A stretch of DNA of 10,318 nucleotides from an uncultured Collinsella sp. (lineage in GTDB: Bacteria; Actinomycetota; Coriobacteriia; Coriobacteriales; Coriobacteriaceae), in NCBI GenBank assembly GCA_934654795.1, contig CAKUGT010000039.1:1-10318 (forward strand), written 5' to 3'. Both the position numbers and the translations under genes were made by a program. The notes beneath the pieces are model-generated. The model had not been told where the DNA came from. It did no database searches and worked only from the letters and a program-made list of their open reading frames with translations. This document shows, in pieces, positions 8,191 through 10,318 of this stretch. Every line of letters starts with the position of its first letter. Position 1 is the first letter of the stretch.

Positions 8191-8196
8191 TATAGT
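8191..8196 (+). promoter_or_regulatory. Possible -10 box for the Fis-HTH regulator
   Basis: TATAGT matches five of six bases of the -10 consensus, 84 bases before the start codon at 8281. No clear -35. An inverted repeat AGTGTTT (8194-8200) / AAACACT (8225-8231) overlaps and follows it, enclosing TTCAATTTTGAA, and could be an operator at the transcription start. Confidence 0.3.
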
Positions 8197-8280
8197 GTTT
8201 GGTGAGCAATATCGTTCAATTTTGAAACACTCGACAGCAAGGGCGGCGGGCATGGCGCCGCGCTAAGGACGGGGTGGAAC

Positions 8281-9498
8281 ATGGATAGCGACGCTAAGCT
8301 GCAGATTATGATCGAGGCCCTGGCGGCTGCCGGGGCCTCGGCGTTGGCGATCGACGAGCGTGGCGGCATTGCAATCTCGACCATAGACGACCCCGCGCTC
8401 GAGCGGGATATGGCTGCGTTTGTTGTCGAGCGCCTCGACCGGGTGGGCGATGGCGCGCGTCTGGTGATGGGGCACGGGGGCGCGCGTCTGAGCCTGGCGG
8501 TGCATCCGGTTTCTACAGAGCACGAGGCTCTTTGGGTTATCGTGGCGCGCGAGGTGCGCGGCGCCGTTGCGCATGCGGGCATCGAGTGGCTCAACGCCGA
8601 CGAAGTTGAGGCCCGCTACGAATCGAGCGCGTACGGAATCGTCGAGGGCGCCGCCTCGGTGGCCGCGCCCGTCGCCGAGAGTTACGCACGTGGCGTGCCC
8701 CTTATGCTCGAGGGCGAGCTGGGCGCGGGCCAGGTCGAGATTGCCAAGCGCCTCTACCTGGACGGTCCGTTTGCTGATCAACCCTTTGTTTCCGTTGCGC
8801 TCGATGAACTCACAGATCGTGGTTGGCGTCATATGCTTAAAAGCCCCGAATCGCCGCTGTTCCAGACGGATCTGACGCTGTGCATGAGCGGCTGGCATGC
8901 CGTTGAGCCCCAGCGGCTGCGCGAGCTTGTGTCCACCATGGGCGGCGCGGCGCTTGCTGCGCGGTGCCACGTGGTGTTGACAGCAAATGATATGCCGGGC
9001 GGCGGTGAAAGCGATCAGGCGGCCTTTGTGACCGAACGCTTGGCCTGCGCGGTGAGCGTGGCGCCGGCGATTGCCGAGCAGGGAGGCGCGACGGAAAAGG
9101 TCGCGCGCTATTTGGGGTATTTGGCCGATATGTTTGGAACGGCAGCCCCCGTGCTGGCACCCGCGGCGGTAAAGACACTCGATGCCTACCGCTGGCCGCG
9201 CAACTATCTGCAGCTTCGCGAGGTCTCGGAACGACTGTATATATTGGTGGGGGCAGGCACGGTGGATCGCACCGTGGCAGAGGAGGTTCTCGCCCAAGAG
9301 GACGTGATTAAGACCGCAACCTTTGGCGCCCCGACACTCGAAAGCGACCTGTATATCCTGCGACCGCTGGCCGATACCGAGCGAGATATCGCACATCTGG
9401 TTGTAGATCATCTCCACGGCAACCGAACCCGTGCGGCGGAGGTGCTGGACATAAGCCGAACAACGCTGTGGCGCTTGCTGAAGGACGATGACCGTTGA
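8281..9498 (+). CDS. Fis-type HTH regulator with degenerate sigma-54-activator AAA+ domain
   Basis: This 405-aa protein is laid out like an NtrC-type activator but seems to have lost its ATPase. Residues 1-100 are an N-terminal sensory region of unclear fold. Residues about 120-335 align by eye with the AAA+ core: SYARGVPLMLEGELGAGQVEIAKRL (135-157, described by position) stands where Walker A should be, but the invariant Lys is Q151. The Walker B site reads LTLCMSGWHAVEPQ (198-211), with S203 and G204 in place of Asp-Glu. The GAFTGA loop that touches sigma-54 is missing; the segment is shortened to about 180-195. YRWPRNYLQLREV (303-315) matches the WPGNVREL motif. A Fis helix-turn-helix ends the chain at 362-402 (TRAAEVLDISRTTLWRLL). 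It is thus probably a sigma-54-independent DNA-binding regulator, as TyrR is in part. The ribosome site is weak (GGGGTGG 3 bases upstream). Targets and ligand are unknown. The family resemblance is clear; the loss of function is inferred from residues. Confidence 0.85.
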   Translation: MDSDAKLQIMIEALAAAGASALAIDERGGIAISTIDDPALERDMAAFVVERLDRVGDGARLVMGHGGARLSLAVHPVSTEHEALWVIVAREVRGAVAHAGIEWLNADEVEARYESSAYGIVEGAASVAAPVAESYARGVPLMLEGELGAGQVEIAKRLYLDGPFADQPFVSVALDELTDRGWRHMLKSPESPLFQTDLTLCMSGWHAVEPQRLRELVSTMGGAALAARCHVVLTANDMPGGGESDQAAFVTERLACAVSVAPAIAEQGGATEKVARYLGYLADMFGTAAPVLAPAAVKTLDAYRWPRNYLQLREVSERLYILVGAGTVDRTVAEEVLAQEDVIKTATFGAPTLESDLYILRPLADTERDIAHLVVDHLHGNRTRAAEVLDISRTTLWRLLKDDDR

Positions 9499-9529
9499 GC
9501 GAGGCGCCCGTGACCGCGCGCGACGCGTG

Positions 9530-9538
9530 TGCTACAGT
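9530..9538 (+). promoter_or_regulatory. Extended -10 promoter TGCTACAGT
   Basis: TG-C-TACAGT is an extended -10 element, which can work without a good -35. Transcription would start near 9545, about 38 bases before the ATG at 9583. This argues against the in-frame GTG at 9529 as the translation start, since it would lie upstream of the transcript. Confidence 0.45.
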
Positions 9539-9582
9539 CCAAAGCGTTATTGTTTCGATTTGGTTACGGCGTGCGGGGGCGT

Positions 9583-10152
9583 ATGGCTGAGACTACAAAA
9601 CCGAGCCGCAGAAGGCGGAGTGCCGCGCCGGTCAACCGACGCACAACATCGGTGACGTGGGGCAAACACGCCTCGGGGTTTGATGGCTCGTTCAAGCGCA
9701 CTAAATACGGCTATCCTTCGGCAAGCGCCCGCTTGGCCATGCAGGCAGAGTCCTCGTTGTGGGGCCGCAAACGCGTGGTGGGCTCAAAGCTCAAGCACGA
9801 CGGAACGCTCGGTTACATCAGCCGCGGGGCGGCTCGTCGCAGCGGACTCAATCCGGCTGGTTGGCATCGTTATGTTCCGATCGCGGTCGTCGTTGCAGTG
9901 ATCGTCATCGCGCTCGCAGCGCTTGGCTACGCCGGCGGTGGCGCCAACTTGGACGCAGTGTTTAAATCGCCCGAGCTCGCGCATGTAGGTACAGAAGTTG
10001 TCGAGGGCGCACAGACCCAGACGGGCGTCGCGCCCCAGCGCGGTATCGTTGCGGCAGCCTCCACCATCGCCGACGCTCAAAAGGACGACGGCGAACAGGG
10101 CGACGGCGCCGAAACGCCCCACACGAACGAAACGACGACAACTCAAACATAA
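9583..10152 (+). CDS. Single-pass membrane protein of unknown function
   Basis: I do not recognise this 189-aa protein. Residues 1-97 are hydrophilic and very basic, with KPSRRRR near the start and many Arg/Lys, Gly and Ser after it. One membrane helix follows at about 98-117 (YVPIAVVVAVIVIALAALGY). The tail, 118-189, is acidic and rich in Ala, Gly, Thr and Gln, ending TNETTTTQT. By the positive-inside rule the basic half should be cytoplasmic and the tail outside. No signal peptidase site or enzyme motif is seen. ATG 9583 was chosen because a probable promoter overlaps the alternative GTG at 9529; GGGGG lies 3 bases upstream. The gap of 84 bases from the Fis-HTH regulator, with a promoter in it, suggests its own transcript. 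Codon bias supports a real gene, but the low-complexity ends leave some doubt. Confidence 0.72.
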   Translation: MAETTKPSRRRRSAAPVNRRTTSVTWGKHASGFDGSFKRTKYGYPSASARLAMQAESSLWGRKRVVGSKLKHDGTLGYISRGAARRSGLNPAGWHRYVPIAVVVAVIVIALAALGYAGGGANLDAVFKSPELAHVGTEVVEGAQTQTGVAPQRGIVAAASTIADAQKDDGEQGDGAETPHTNETTTTQT

Positions 10153-10158
10153 AGATAG

Positions 10159-10223
10159 GTTGCGGTGGAATACGGACTAAATGGGCTCATATAGAGCCAA
10201 AACAGTCCATATTTCACCGCAAC
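10159..10223. repeat. 65-bp nested dyad element
   Basis: GTTGCGGTGGAATACGGACT (10159-10178) pairs with the segment 10204-10223 over 20 positions with one G-T and one C-A mismatch. The 25-nt middle holds a perfect inner hairpin, GGCTC-ATATA-GAGCC (10184-10198). It starts 6 bases after the stop of the membrane-protein gene. No T-run follows, so it is a poor terminator. It resembles a dispersed intergenic dyad or a small non-autonomous element. Confidence 0.65.
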
Positions 10224-10292
10224 TGCAGAGAGCCGGCAGAAGGGGACGTTCCTTTTAATATGAGCAGGACATTGTCAAGAGGCAAAATCGGG

Positions 10293-10318
10293 CCTGGCCC
10301 CAACGATATGGGGTCAGG
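10293..10318. repeat. Inverted repeat running off the window end
   Basis: CCTGGCCCC (10293-10301) pairs with GGGGTCAGG (10310-10318), nine pairs with one G-T, around an 8-nt loop. The preceding GGG at 10290-10292 region could extend the stem past the end. Upstream, GGGGACGTTCC (10242-10252) shares GGGGAC with the complement of the TGCCTGTCCCC loops at 3972 and 6075. It looks like REP-type repeat material; no transposase is in view. No coding sequence is supported in 10153-10318. Confidence 0.4.

Noticed and set aside
9529..9582. GTG start at 9529 for the membrane protein
   Set aside because: The GTG overlaps an extended -10 promoter element, so it would not be inside the transcript.

Overview
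The window looks like chromosome from a high-GC actinobacterium of the gut Coriobacteriia type, most likely Collinsella or a near relative. This is inferred from GC-rich codon use, the mix of gene families, and intergenic spacers packed with perfect hairpins. I could not run a search, so the genus is a guess. No rRNA, tRNA, CRISPR array or intact insertion sequence was found. There are six confident genes and one probable one.

Layout: (1) 1-130 is non-coding with two hairpins. (2) 131-1963 (minus) encodes a 610-aa PTS-type transcription regulator (BglG/MtlR/LicR class). (3) 2147-3724 (plus) encodes a 14-helix-type MFS transporter, divergent from the regulator. The spacer between them holds a paired CCGTATAT element. 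(4) 3725-4143 is a repeat-rich spacer with four long perfect inverted repeats, followed by a palindrome that overlaps a probable promoter. (5) 4144-5991 is glmS, followed by a strong terminator and another hairpin of the same repeat family. (6) 6106-6807 (minus) encodes a GntR/FCD regulator. It is divergent from a YeiH-type membrane protein at 6980-8014, with a perfect 17-bp palindrome between them. (7) 8015-8280 is a spacer with a long imperfect hairpin. (8) 8281-9498 encodes a Fis-HTH regulator whose AAA+ domain appears catalytically dead. (9) 9583-10152 encodes a 189-aa one-helix membrane protein of unknown function. (10) 10153-10318 is a tail of dyad repeats.

The genes do not form one operon. 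They are mostly single-gene units separated by hairpins. Two regulator/transporter pairs are divergent (regulator with MFS; GntR with YeiH), and each has a palindromic candidate operator in its spacer, which suggests local control of transport. glmS supplies glucosamine-6-phosphate for the cell wall and is a housekeeping gene. The most unusual content is the intergenic repeats, whose copies differ by compensatory base changes, and the degenerate sigma-54-activator-like protein.
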